A DNA stretch of 64,000 bases from Dorea_A amylophila (GCF_025567265.1 NZ_JAOQJW010000005.1:1-64000); one strand, 5' to 3'; numbered from the stretch's first letter, positions 51,240-59,009 are shown. The notes: generated by a model not told the origin, from the letters alone. Program-made: numbers and translations.

Positions 51240-51719
51240 TTAGTACAGCTTTGCACCAGCCGGAATGTGGTTATCAACCATCAGAAGATGAAGTTTTTCT
51301 TCGCCCTCTTCCTCATGAATTGCACTGAGAAGCATTCCACAAGATTCAATTCCCATCATGGCTCTCGGTGGCAGGTTGGTGATTGCAATTAAGGTCTTTC
51401 CAACCAGTTCTTCCGGCTCGTAATAAGCATGAATACCGCTTAAAATCGTACGATCTGTGCCTGTTCCGTCATCCAGAGTGAACTGTAACAGCTTCTTGGA
51501 TTTCTTAACTGCTTCACATGCTTTTACCTTTACAGCTCTGAAATCAGACTTGCTGAAAGTATCGAAATCAACCATTTCTTCAAATAATGGCTCAACTTTT
51601 ACTTTGGAAAAATCAATCTTCTCAACTGTTTTTTCAGCCTCTGCCGGAGCTGCTTCGGAAGTCTTGGAAGCTTTCTTGTCAGCGTCCAGTGACTTCATTG
51701 TCGGGACGAAAGCAACCAT
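51240..51719 (-). CDS. metG: metG 3' fragment, copy 2, possibly translated as a free tRNA-binding protein
   Basis: 159 codons, about four fifths identical to copy 1 at 34498-34956, again only the C-terminal tRNA-binding domain. It is the distal end of element 1 joined at the core (51685-51706) to the integrase end of element 2. Here the joined sequence supplies AGGAGAG and an ATG (51719) in frame, so a stand-alone protein resembling Trbp111/CsaA-like tRNA-binding proteins could be made. Whether it is made is unknown; the catalytic domain of MetG is absent. Confidence 0.8.
   Translation of the reverse strand: MVAFVPTMKSLDADKKASKTSEAAPAEAEKTVEKIDFSKVKVEPLFEEMVDFDTFSKSDFRAVKVKACEAVKKSKKLLQFTLDDGTGTDRTILSGIHAYYEPEELVGKTLIAITNLPPRAMMGIESCGMLLSAIHEEEGEEKLHLLMVDNHIPAGAKLY
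51685..51706. repeat. Attachment core, shared junction of elements 1 and 2
   Basis: Identical to 34943-34964. Separates the metG fragment carried by element 1 from the integrase end of element 2. Confidence 0.75.
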
Positions 51720-51803
51720 CTTTTCAATCTCTCCTAAACCTCCTCATATCTCATAACAGGTCTAAACGGGGTTTCTTCCTGAATCGCCATATCCCTATAA
51801 ATT

Positions 51804-51853
51804 CGTGTAGTTTTTCGGTGGATTGGAGTATAAATTGGTGTAAATGGTGTAGA
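51804..51853. repeat. Integrase arm-type repeats of element 2
   Basis: Three GTGTA units (CGTGTAGT, TGGTGTAAA, TGGTGTAGA) between the core and the integrase gene. They differ from the TGTTGTCA units of element 1, consistent with a different integrase. Confidence 0.45.
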
Positions 51854-51882
51854 AGCTTTTATCCTCGCTCAAGAAATGCCAC

Positions 51883-53139
51883 TTATTCGTTAGACACTTT
51901 ATTATACTCGCTTTTGAAATATGAGTCAAGACCTTCAAACTCAGACTGCCTAAGCTCCTTCGTCACATCGGTATAGATATTGAGCGTTGTTGAAATATCC
52001 TTATGACCAAGCGTGTCTTGAATCACCTTAACATTCACGCCCGCTTCGCACATTCTCGTTGTAAATGTATGTCTTAATGAATGGCAGCTAAAATGCGGAA
52101 GTAGCACTTCGGGATTTTCGTTCTTCAAAAACTGCTCATCGTTACAGTCACGAATTATGCGGCGGATTGCTTTATTCAGTGTTCCCTGATGTTGCGGATT
52201 TCCGAAGCGATTGATAAAGATAAAATCTGTATATCCGTCAATGGTAGCGATACAATGAAGATCAAGCAACTCCTGCCTTTCCTTTTCCATTATAATTGCC
52301 TCTTTCACAAAACTGAGCATTGGCACTTTTCTTTTTCCAGCCGGAGTTTTCGGCGTATTGACATTAAAGTAGCAACCTTTTTTACTAACATCAGTACGGT
52401 GGTCATAGTAAACCAAAGTATGATTTACATCAATAACATCGTTCTCCAGATCGACATCACACCATCTTAATCCGGTAAGTTCTCCAACTCGAAGTCCTGT
52501 TCCTAACAAAACCGCAAAGATTGGATACCAATATTGTGCGGCAGGAGTATTTTTCAAATAGCTTAAAAGCAACTCCTGTTCGGGACGGGTTAAAGCTCTG
52601 CGCTTTTCTGTCTTAAAGCAATGTGCTTGCTTCAGCTCTCTAAGTACATTATCTGACGGATTATTCCTTATGTAATCATCGTCAACAGCCATATCCAAAA
52701 TCTGATGTAAAACCGTATGGATACTGTCAATGGTCGAAGGTTTTAACTGGCGCTCGTCTGTAAGGTAATTATAAAACCTCTTTATGTCTGTTTTTTTCAA
52801 CGATGAAACTGTCTTTGAGCCTATTTGATGACGGACAAAGGTTTCATACATATATTTATAATTCTCAAAGGTGTTGTTCTTCAGCCCTCGCTTCAGCTCC
52901 TTCCAAAGCTCATAGACCTCGTTGACCGTCGTATATCGGGCTTCGGTTTTAATGCCATCGCTCTTATCCTTTTTAATCTGTTCTTCCTTATAGCGCAATT
53001 CATCAAGCGTCTTGGCATATACGCAAAACCTCTTATGATTGCTGTCAGTCCATCGGAATTGATAAGTTCCGTCAGCCCTTTGCGATTCGCCTGTCCGAAG
53101 CACGGCTCTTGACTTGTCTTTTCTTTTTGTTCTCGGCAT
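51883..53139 (-). CDS. int: Tyrosine recombinase (integrase) of element 2
   Basis: 418 residues, Tn916-like: AP2-like arm-binding N-terminus, core-binding domain, catalytic residues in GTGLRVGELTGLRW, HSLRHTFTTRM and LGHKDISTTLNIY. GGAGGAG upstream of the ATG. Only moderately similar to the element 1 integrase, so the two elements arrived independently although they share a target. Confidence 0.93.
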   Translation of the reverse strand: MPRTKRKDKSRAVLRTGESQRADGTYQFRWTDSNHKRFCVYAKTLDELRYKEEQIKKDKSDGIKTEARYTTVNEVYELWKELKRGLKNNTFENYKYMYETFVRHQIGSKTVSSLKKTDIKRFYNYLTDERQLKPSTIDSIHTVLHQILDMAVDDDYIRNNPSDNVLRELKQAHCFKTEKRRALTRPEQELLLSYLKNTPAAQYWYPIFAVLLGTGLRVGELTGLRWCDVDLENDVIDVNHTLVYYDHRTDVSKKGCYFNVNTPKTPAGKRKVPMLSFVKEAIIMEKERQELLDLHCIATIDGYTDFIFINRFGNPQHQGTLNKAIRRIIRDCNDEQFLKNENPEVLLPHFSCHSLRHTFTTRMCEAGVNVKVIQDTLGHKDISTTLNIYTDVTKELRQSEFEGLDSYFKSEYNKVSNE

Positions 53140-53151
53140 AATTCTCTCCTC

Positions 53152-53391
53152 CTATATGCGAAACTGCTTATCAAGATAATCAATGAACGCTTCTCGGATC
53201 ACACAGATTTGTGTGCCGTTATTTACCGTGAAAGGGCAATTCCCTTGTGATATGATTTGACGGATTTTTGCCCTTCCGATTCCGGTGTATGCGGCAGCTT
53301 CCTCAACGGTTAAAATCGTTCTCGTCCAAAACGGTGTGTTTTCCGACCTCTTTTGGAGTTCACTTCTGTAAGCTAAAATTTTTTCGTCCAT
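53152..53391 (-). CDS. Excisionase-like protein 1
   Basis: 79 residues from the ATG at 53391 (GGAGG upstream). Tn916 Xis-type winged helix: ILTVEEAAAYTGIGRAKIRQI, then CPFTVNNGTQICVIREAFIDYLDKQF. Directly upstream of the integrase, the usual xis position. Least similar of the four in the wing (TQICVIR instead of RRMIKR). Confidence 0.85.
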   Translation of the reverse strand: MDEKILAYRSELQKRSENTPFWTRTILTVEEAAAYTGIGRAKIRQIISQGNCPFTVNNGTQICVIREAFIDYLDKQFRI

Positions 53392-53401
53392 ACGACCTCC
53401 A

Positions 53402-53638
53402 TCATATTGAATACATCTGCTCAATGTATTCATCAAAAATCCTGCGCTTAATCATTCTCCGATTGCCTACCCATAGAACAAACGGACAGTCGGCAAGGCT
53501 CGTCATTTCATAAAGCTTGTCCCTGCCTATTCCCGTATACTCTGCCGCTTCTTCTATCGTCAAATAAGGTTTTATCCAAATTGGAACAGCAGCCACACGC
53601 CTGTTGGAACTGCCTGTTTCAGTCAGTTTGTTATCCAT
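53402..53638 (-). CDS. Excisionase-like protein 2
   Basis: 78 residues: YLTIEEAAEYTGIGRDKLYEMT, CPFVLWVGNRRMIKRRIFDEYIEQMYSI. GAGGAGG before the ATG. Second of four tandem paralogues; 10 bases from the next. Confidence 0.85.
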   Translation of the reverse strand: MDNKLTETGSSNRRVAAVPIWIKPYLTIEEAAEYTGIGRDKLYEMTSLADCPFVLWVGNRRMIKRRIFDEYIEQMYSI

Positions 53639-53653
53639 TCGCTCGTCCTCCTC

Positions 53654-53875
53654 TCAAACGGAATACTGTGTTTCGAGATAATCCTCAAATTGTTTTCTTT
53701 TAATCAACCGCTTTGTTCCATTCCATAGGACAAAGGGACAGTTTTTTTGACTTGAAATTTCTTTAATTTTAGATACGCCTATTCCTGAGTATTCGGCGGC
53801 TTCTTCCACCGTCAAATTCATTTTCTTCCACAACGGAACTCTCGGCATATCCGGATCGTTCTTTTTGTTGAGCAT
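53654..53875 (-). CDS. Excisionase-like protein 3
   Basis: 73 residues: MNLTVEEAAEYSGIGVSKIKEI, CPFVLWNGTKRLIKRKQFEDYLETQYSV. AGGAGG before the ATG. Separated from the fourth copy by a strong hairpin. Confidence 0.85.
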   Translation of the reverse strand: MLNKKNDPDMPRVPLWKKMNLTVEEAAEYSGIGVSKIKEISSQKNCPFVLWNGTKRLIKRKQFEDYLETQYSV

Positions 53876-53920
53876 ATTGCTGTACCTCCTTGCTTTTGGT
53901 AGTTACAGCATAGCCAATGT

Positions 53921-53959
53921 CCTGCGATAAGCCAATTATGCGAATCGGCTCATCGCAGG
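53921..53959. terminator. Strong hairpin between excisionase-like genes 3 and 4
   Basis: CCTGCGATaAGCC pairs with GGCTcATCGCAGG, one mismatch. No long T-run; may attenuate expression of the downstream xis-int genes. Confidence 0.6.
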
Positions 53960-53972
53960 CTTGACTTTTTCA

Positions 53973-54194
53973 TTAAATTGAGTATTGCCGCTCTATATAC
54001 TCATCAAAAACTTTTCGCTTAATCATTCTCCGGCTACCTATCCATAAGACAAATGGGCAATCCTCACTTTCTGTCATCTCATAAAGTTTCGCCATTCCAA
54101 TACCGGAATAGGCTGCGGCTTCTTCAATCGACAGATTTGCCTTACACCATATAGGAATGTCAAACTTCCGTTTCCTTTCCCTGTTTTGCGACAT
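53973..54194 (-). CDS. Excisionase-like protein 4
   Basis: 73 residues: ANLSIEEAAAYSGIGMAKLYEMT, CPFVLWIGSRRMIKRKVFDEYIERQYSI. Starts two bases after the MazF-like stop codon, so it is coupled to that gene. Closest to copy 2. Confidence 0.85.
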   Translation of the reverse strand: MSQNRERKRKFDIPIWCKANLSIEEAAAYSGIGMAKLYEMTESEDCPFVLWIGSRRMIKRKVFDEYIERQYSI

Positions 54195-54196
54195 CC

Positions 54197-54748
54197 CTAT
54201 ACCCCTTTCCCTTTGAAAGAGGTGCGTTTGTCATAAACGATATAATCCCAACCTCTATCATTGCACTTATCACAAGTGCCTTTACTTTTAGCGAAAGGAT
54301 CAAGGCGTCTGACAACATAGTTCGGATTGCGAAAATAGTCGTTTAAGCATTTAGGACACAGGCAGCGAATGTCGCCGATCCTGTTAGTGTTGTAAAGCCA
54401 TAGACCGAATGTTTTTTTCAAGGCTGCGTTAATCTGTCTCCAAAGGCGCTCATCATCAACAAAGCCAATATACTCTGTCAAATCATCTTTATTCACAGTC
54501 TGTATTTGCTCAAGCAACACCATTGAAGGCTTCGTCAGACCAAAATCCTCGCCTAAAATAATGTGGGACGGCAAATACCTCTTTTTTATTACACTCGTAA
54601 TGGACGCAACAATAACAGTAGGCGCATTCGCATTGAAATTGTCTGCCTGAATTACCAGCACAGGTCTTACACCTGATTGGATAGAGCCGATTCTTGTGCC
54701 AAAATCGTAGGAAAATATATCTCCACGCCTGATTTCTGTTTTCTTCAT
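54197..54748 (-). CDS. MazF/PemK-like protein with C-terminal zinc ribbon
   Basis: 183 residues from the ATG at 54748. N-terminal MazF/PemK fold (RRGDIFSYDFGTRIGSIQSGVRPVLVIQADNFN, VIVASITSVIKK, MVLLEQIQTVNK). The last ~60 residues are an extra domain with four cysteines in two pairs (CLCPKC, CDKC) that would bind zinc. No antitoxin gene adjoins; the four Xis genes follow. Might be an RNA endonuclease with a different role, or a toxin neutralised in trans. Confidence 0.8.
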   Translation of the reverse strand: MKKTEIRRGDIFSYDFGTRIGSIQSGVRPVLVIQADNFNANAPTVIVASITSVIKKRYLPSHIILGEDFGLTKPSMVLLEQIQTVNKDDLTEYIGFVDDERLWRQINAALKKTFGLWLYNTNRIGDIRCLCPKCLNDYFRNPNYVVRRLDPFAKSKGTCDKCNDRGWDYIVYDKRTSFKGKGV

Positions 54749-54857
54749 TTTATGTATAACCTCTCTGTTCATTGAGTTTTGAAAGCGCATTTCATATCCG
54801 GAATAGAAATACCCCTTCACTCATTTGGACAAAGGGGTGCGAAATGCACACCCAAAA

Positions 54858-55442
54858 TCAGAGGTTTTCATAAAATTTTTTGAAATTTTTTATTGCGGCA
54901 GCGATTGACTTATCTACGGAGCTATAATTTATGCCCTCCTCTTTCGCAATTTTCCTTGAACTAATCCCAAGCAAAACGGATTTAAGAAGGCGCTCCCTTT
55001 GAACAGGTTGCAGCATACTTAACGCTTGTCTTACCTTAGAAAGTTCTAATTGCCGCAGCTTTTCTTTTTCTTCCTCGATCTGTTCCTCCTCCGCTTTATC
55101 AAACGGATCAATAAACGGTGCGATAGATTTCGGATGGAACTGCTCAAAAATATCATCTTCGTAACCGTATACATCTATCGTCCTTTTGCTGCGCTTTTCA
55201 TATTTATCATTATTTCTATGTGATTCACTAATCACTTCTCCCTGTGCCATTGACAGAAGTATAAAAGGCGTATACCTGCTGATGACATCAGGGTACTTAT
55301 CCCACAATGCTTCTTCGGACAGCTCCGTTATAATTGCCCATTTTTCCGTTCCAGTGAAACCACTATACTCATACTGAAGGTTGATGAGTTTACAATCCTG
55401 TGCAAATAATTCTACCTGCTTTTTTACTGTAAGTTTTTTCAT
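54858..55442 (-). CDS. Sigma-70-like factor of integrative elements
   Basis: 194 residues from the ATG at 55442 (GGAG upstream). The C-terminal part is a region 4-type HTH (LQPVQRERLLKSVLLGISSRKIAKEEGINYSSVDKSIAAAIKNFKKF). The N-terminus (VELFAQDCKLINLQYEYSGFTGTEKWAI) matches the broken copy at 27930-28069. Such ORFs, as in Tn916 ORF7, control transfer genes. Confidence 0.8.
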   Translation of the reverse strand: MKKLTVKKQVELFAQDCKLINLQYEYSGFTGTEKWAIITELSEEALWDKYPDVISRYTPFILLSMAQGEVISESHRNNDKYEKRSKRTIDVYGYEDDIFEQFHPKSIAPFIDPFDKAEEEQIEEEKEKLRQLELSKVRQALSMLQPVQRERLLKSVLLGISSRKIAKEEGINYSSVDKSIAAAIKNFKKFYENL

Positions 55443-55553
55443 TTCCGTAATCTCCTTAAATTTGGAATTTTTGATATATAAGGTCACAATCAAAAACTCC
55501 GGAGATCACGGATACCTACATACAAACGCCTGCCATACTGTGATAGACATAAA

Positions 55554-55587
55554 GCTCCCTTTCCGCTTGACAAAAGCGAAAAGGGCT
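55554..55587. terminator. Hairpin upstream of the sigma-like gene
   Basis: GCTCCCTTTCCGCTT pairs with AAGCGaAAAGGGCTGC-type sequence around a short loop. Possible terminator or attenuator. Confidence 0.45.
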
Positions 55588-55881
55588 GCACAAAAAAAGC
55601 AGCTATAACATTCACGCCCGAAGGCTGAAAGCTATAACTGCTTCTTCAAAACACATATTCAATTCGTTTTGCCTAAGCTGCTGTATTGCCGCCTAAAAGA
55701 TATTCAACCAGCATTTGAAAATCAAGAAAAATTCTCAAAGCTTTAGGCATACTAATTGTAACAGATTTGCTTTTCCGTATCATCGGCAAAACTGTGCCAA
55801 TTTTCTGCCATTTCGTTTTCAGCCTCGTTCTGTAAACGAAAGCCGTTCTTCGGGCAGCATACACAGTGTAGCATACGCAAG

Positions 55882-55922
55882 GTCGGACATTCAGTAGGGA
55901 TTTCGTCGGACTTTAGTCGGAC
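55882..55922. repeat. Three GTCGGAC direct repeats
   Basis: Copies at 55882-55888, 55905-55911 and 55916-55922, spaced 23 and 11 bases, just after the 188-residue gene's stop and upstream of the sigma-like gene. Could be an activator or replication-initiator site. Confidence 0.5.
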
Positions 55923-55928
55923 AAGCCT

Positions 55929-56495
55929 TTATTTGAAAAAATCGGGAATATCGCCGCTTTCATCATCTCCCTTCATATTAAAGATTCCTTTGAAGCTCGG
56001 AATCGCATATCCCCACAGGGATACACCGAGAAGCAAAATCGCTTCCCGTTTCCGGTCGTAAAAGGTACTGCGCTCCATATTCAAGAGATCGAGCAGGTCG
56101 CTCTCCGTATACCGAAACGCTGTCAGGTAGCTTTTTGATATGATTTCGTGGTACAGCCTGCCGTTGTTATGGTAGTCATATATTTTCGCCATAGCGGTAT
56201 CAATCAAATCAACCATCCACTTGTTTTCAAACAAGGCGCTGATACGGCTCTCAAACTCCTGCTTCTCGGTATCCGGCGCAAACAGCTCCAAATAAACAAG
56301 GGCGCTGTTCAGTTCTTCTCCGTAATAGATCAGCTCCTCATTCACACAGGCAGATTCGCTCAGCGTAATCCAGACCACATCACGGTATACGCTGAGAAGC
56401 AATTTTGTTTTCGAGAATATATCCGATTGATTCAAATTAAGCTGCTCGTACATTTTCCGAATACTTTTCGCAGCGATTGTATCTTTCCGTCCCAT
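55929..56495 (-). CDS. Hypothetical element protein (188 residues)
   Basis: Begins MGRKDTIAAKSIRKMYEQL. The C-terminal third contains a likely HTH (RYTESDLLDLLNMERSTFYDRKREAILLLG), so it may be a transcription factor. It has a perfect TTGACA/TATAAT promoter divergent from the ImmR-like gene and under the same operators, the position of a transfer activator in a phage-like switch. Family not recognised. Confidence 0.6.
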   Translation of the reverse strand: MGRKDTIAAKSIRKMYEQLNLNQSDIFSKTKLLLSVYRDVVWITLSESACVNEELIYYGEELNSALVYLELFAPDTEKQEFESRISALFENKWMVDLIDTAMAKIYDYHNNGRLYHEIISKSYLTAFRYTESDLLDLLNMERSTFYDRKREAILLLGVSLWGYAIPSFKGIFNMKGDDESGDIPDFFK

Positions 56496-56568
56496 CTGTT
56501 CGCCTCAATCCTTAAAACGGGTATCATTTGTTGGTAGATAAAAGTTCAAGCTAATTTGCTGAACTCCC

Positions 56569-56668
56569 TTGACAAAACACGCAAGTTCAGGTATTATATA
56601 TACGCAACTTACTTGCGCATTGACATTATACGAAATCAACTTGCGTTTGTCAATATGGATACGCAAGA
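56569..56668. promoter_or_regulatory. Divergent consensus promoters with five CGCAAG operator half-sites
   Basis: Plus: TTGACA (56569-56574), 17 bp, TATTAT (56592-56597). Minus: TTGACA (56648-56653), 17 bp, TATAAT (56625-56630). ACGCAAG(TT) motifs at 56579-56587, 56602-56610, 56610-56617 (inverted), 56638-56646 (inverted) and 56661-56667; two form a palindrome. Probable ImmR-type operators. Confidence 0.85.
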
Positions 56669-56708
56669 TATTTTCAAATCAGGTGGGATAATTTGGAGGT
56701 CAGATGAA

Positions 56709-57113
56709 ATGAAATTCTGTGAGAAAGTAAAAGAAGCCCGCACGAAGGCAGGCTTAAAGCAAGATGAGCTTGCAAAAGCAATCGGCGTTTCTCTGCGGAC
56801 AATATCGAATTATGAGGCTGGCACCCGCTACCCGAAAAAGAGGGAAACCTATTATAAGATAGCGGAAATCCTGAAGGTCGATGTCAACTATCTGCTTACC
56901 GATGACGAGGAATTTCTGCTGAACGCTGAATCCAAATACGGAAGCAAAGGCGCAAGACAGGCAAAGGAGCTTATGGCAGAGGTTACGGGGCTTTTTGCAG
57001 GCGGCGAGCTTGCAGATGAGGATTTGGACGAGATGATGAAAGGCATTCAGGAAGCGTACTGGATCGCCAAAGAGAAGAATAAAAAGTACACTCCCAAAAA
57101 ATACCGGAAATAA
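56709..57113 (+). CDS. ImmR/XRE-family repressor
   Basis: 134 residues from the ATG at 56709 (GGAGGT eight bases upstream). HTH: FCEKVKEARTKAGLKQDELAKAIGVSLRTISNYEAGTRYP; long acidic C-terminal region. Adjacent to a metalloprotease gene and divergent from a possible activator, as immR is in ICEBs1. Expected to keep the element silent. Confidence 0.88.
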   Translation: MKFCEKVKEARTKAGLKQDELAKAIGVSLRTISNYEAGTRYPKKRETYYKIAEILKVDVNYLLTDDEEFLLNAESKYGSKGARQAKELMAEVTGLFAGGELADEDLDEMMKGIQEAYWIAKEKNKKYTPKKYRK

Positions 57114-57188
57114 CGCTTGATGTCCTCTTTTTCGGACAGTGTATTTGATAAGATATACTTACTGGCAGTAGAATGGGGGTGTTTGCTC

Positions 57189-57704
57189 TTGGATATTCAG
57201 ACTTTAGAGATTGTCAGAAAGGCGAATCGGCTGGCAAATGACCTTTGCACAAGAGATCCGCATAGAATCGCACAAGAACTGGGCATAGAAGTTATCCCAT
57301 TAGCCTTCAAGAAACAGCGAGGGGCATACAAGGTTTTAATGCGTAACCGTTTTATCTTCATAAAAGACGATCTGCACCCTGTAATGGAGCGTATCGTAAT
57401 GCTGCACGAGATCGGACACGACGCATTACATAGAGAAGAAGCGGTCAAGGCCGGCGGCTTCAAGGAATTTAACATTTTCGATATGCGGCAAAGCCGAATG
57501 GAGTACGAGGCAAACATCTTTGCTTCCCAAATCTCCCTGCCTGATGATGAAATACTGGAATATATCGAAAACGGGTATGATATTCAACAGATCGCACGGG
57601 CAATGCACTCGGACATAAACTTGGTCGCATTGAAAACGGATACGCTGATCGCACAGGGCTATCGTTTCCGTCATCAGGAATATCGCAATCAATTTTTGAA
57701 ATAG
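57189..57704 (+). CDS. ImmA/IrrE-family metallopeptidase
   Basis: About 171 residues from TTG at 57189 (GGGGGTG seven bases upstream); an in-frame start at 57117 is possible but lacks a site. Zinc motif HEIGHDALH with downstream acidic ligand region (YEANIFASQISLPDDEI). ImmA cleaves ImmR to induce its element; the pair here is co-directional and almost adjacent. Confidence 0.88.
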   Translation: MDIQTLEIVRKANRLANDLCTRDPHRIAQELGIEVIPLAFKKQRGAYKVLMRNRFIFIKDDLHPVMERIVMLHEIGHDALHREEAVKAGGFKEFNIFDMRQSRMEYEANIFASQISLPDDEILEYIENGYDIQQIARAMHSDINLVALKTDTLIAQGYRFRHQEYRNQFLK

Positions 57705-57723
57705 ATAACTGGAGGGTATAAAG

Positions 57724-58734
57724 ATGTTGATGAATAATAACGAGTATCTTGATTTGGTGCAAACTATCAAACAGGAAATTCAGCAGGCGCAGTACAAAGC
57801 TACTTTAAGTGTAAATAAAGAGCTGATTATGCTGTATTACAATATCGGAAAAATCATAAACGAGCATAAATCTTGGGGCAATAAATTTATTGAAAATCTG
57901 GCGGCTGATATTAAGCTCTCGTTCCCGAACGCAAAGGGCTATTCTGTTCGCAACCTTAAATATATGTCAAAATTTGCAAGCACTTATCCTGATGAGCAAT
58001 TTGTGCAGACGGTGTCTGCACAAATTCCGTGGTCGCACAATGTTGCAATTTTGGATAAGGTTAAAGGAGAAAAGCAAAGAGAGTGGTATATACGAAAGAC
58101 CGCAGAAAATGGCTGGTCGCATAATGTCTTGATTCATCAGATTGAAAGCGGCTTATATGAACGGCAGGCTATTGCTGATAAGATTTCAAACTTTGAAAGT
58201 CGACTTGCTTCGCCGCAGAGTGAGCTTGCCGTACAAACAATGAAAGATCCATACATTTTTGATTTTATCCCTTTCAAGGAAGATATGGTAGAACGGGATA
58301 TAGAGCAGGCTCTTGTTCAGGATGTAACGAAGCTGCTTTTAGAGTTGGGAACGGGATTTGCGTTTCTCGGCAATCAATATCATCTCAATGTCGGCGGCGA
58401 TGATTTTTACATTGATCTTCTGTTCTACAACCTTAATCTTCGCTGCTATGTTGTGATTGAGCTGAAAACCGGAGAATTTAAGCCGGAATATGCTGGACAG
58501 CTTAACTTTTATCTCTCAGCCGTTGACGGGATTTTGAAAAAGGATAATGACAATCCTTCTATCGGTCTGTTGCTGTGCAAAAGCAAAAACGCATTAGTCG
58601 CTGAATATGCCTTAAAAGATATGTCAAAGCCAATCGGTGTCAGCGAATACAAAGTTACAAGTGAGCTTCCTGAAGCTTTGAGCAAACAGCTCCCGTCTGT
58701 GGAAGATATACAAAAGCATATCAAAAGAGACTAA
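57724..58734 (+). CDS. DUF1016/YhcG-type PDDEXK nuclease
   Basis: 336 residues. DUF1016 N-terminal part (ELIMLYYNIGKIINEHKSWGNKFIENLAADIKLSFPNAKGYSVRNLKYM) and PDDEXK nuclease core (GGDDFYIDLLFYNLNLRCYVVIELKTGEFKPEYAGQLNFYL: catalytic Asp and ExK). GGAGGG before the ATG. Found near mobile elements; thought to act in recombination or defence. Follows immA by 20 bases and ends at a terminator. Confidence 0.9.
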   Translation: MLMNNNEYLDLVQTIKQEIQQAQYKATLSVNKELIMLYYNIGKIINEHKSWGNKFIENLAADIKLSFPNAKGYSVRNLKYMSKFASTYPDEQFVQTVSAQIPWSHNVAILDKVKGEKQREWYIRKTAENGWSHNVLIHQIESGLYERQAIADKISNFESRLASPQSELAVQTMKDPYIFDFIPFKEDMVERDIEQALVQDVTKLLLELGTGFAFLGNQYHLNVGGDDFYIDLLFYNLNLRCYVVIELKTGEFKPEYAGQLNFYLSAVDGILKKDNDNPSIGLLLCKSKNALVAEYALKDMSKPIGVSEYKVTSELPEALSKQLPSVEDIQKHIKRD

Positions 58735-58748
58735 AATATCGAAAAGCT

Positions 58749-58787
58749 GAAAGCCGCAGAGCTATATATCGAAGTCCTGCGGTTTTC
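58749..58787 (+). terminator. Terminator after the DUF1016 gene
   Basis: Stem GAAAgCCGCAG/CTGCGGtTTTC, 17-base loop, followed by ATTCTTTTC. Confidence 0.8.
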
Positions 58788-58847
58788 ATTCTTTTCACTA
58801 CTCAATGTTATGCTAAAAAATGGGGAAATAAAATTGATAACGCTTTT

Positions 58848-59009
58848 ATGCTCAATGCGACAATACGGAATGGCAAATTAAATGGCGAGTGAAATGGCGA
58901 CAATGGCAAAGTAGATGGCGAATTAAATCCAGCTCTGCTTTATCTGAACAAGAGTGAATTAGCGGTTTATCGAACATTCCAAAGTATTAGGCATAGCACA
59001 AAGATTTAG
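58848..59009 (+). pseudogene. C-terminal remnant of an AlbA_2/Schlafen-like ATP-binding protein
   Basis: Frame with NGKLNGE, stop (TGA 58890-58892), NGDNGKVDGELN, then LLYLNKSELAVYRTF. The NGK-NG repeats followed by a winged-helix start are characteristic of the C-terminus of AlbA_2 (Schlafen-like) proteins. The repeat also shows as ATGGCRA units about every 12 bases. Only this tail remains. Confidence 0.5.

Larger units (their letters stand above)
34943..51706. mobile_element. Integrative mobilizable element 1, inserted in the 3' part of metG
   Basis: Bounded by the 22-bp core inside two partial metG 3' ends. Gene content in order from the integrase: tyrosine recombinase, RHH protein, DUF6462, toxin remnant and antitoxin, primase-helicase, MobA relaxase, DUF3847, candidate oriT, XRE regulator, SSB, cargo (Bce-type peptide resistance), TnpV and DUF6462 genes. 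No type IV secretion genes except a relaxase, so transfer would need a helper. Size about 16.7 kb. Confidence 0.85.
55443..55928. other. Intergenic stretch with hairpin and short direct repeats
   Basis: About 490 bases. Contains the hairpin at 55554-55587, a weak 63-codon frame (55673-55864, GTG start, no ribosome site) not accepted as a gene, and GTCGGAC repeats at 55882-55922. Confidence 0.45.

Noticed and set aside
55673..55864. 63-codon minus-strand frame
   Set aside because: GTG start without ribosome site, no family similarity, basic random-like composition.
58869..58927. ATGGCRA repeats as a CRISPR-like or iteron array
   Set aside because: They are explained by the NGK/NG coding repeats of the Schlafen-like tail; spacing is about 12 bases and too short for CRISPR.
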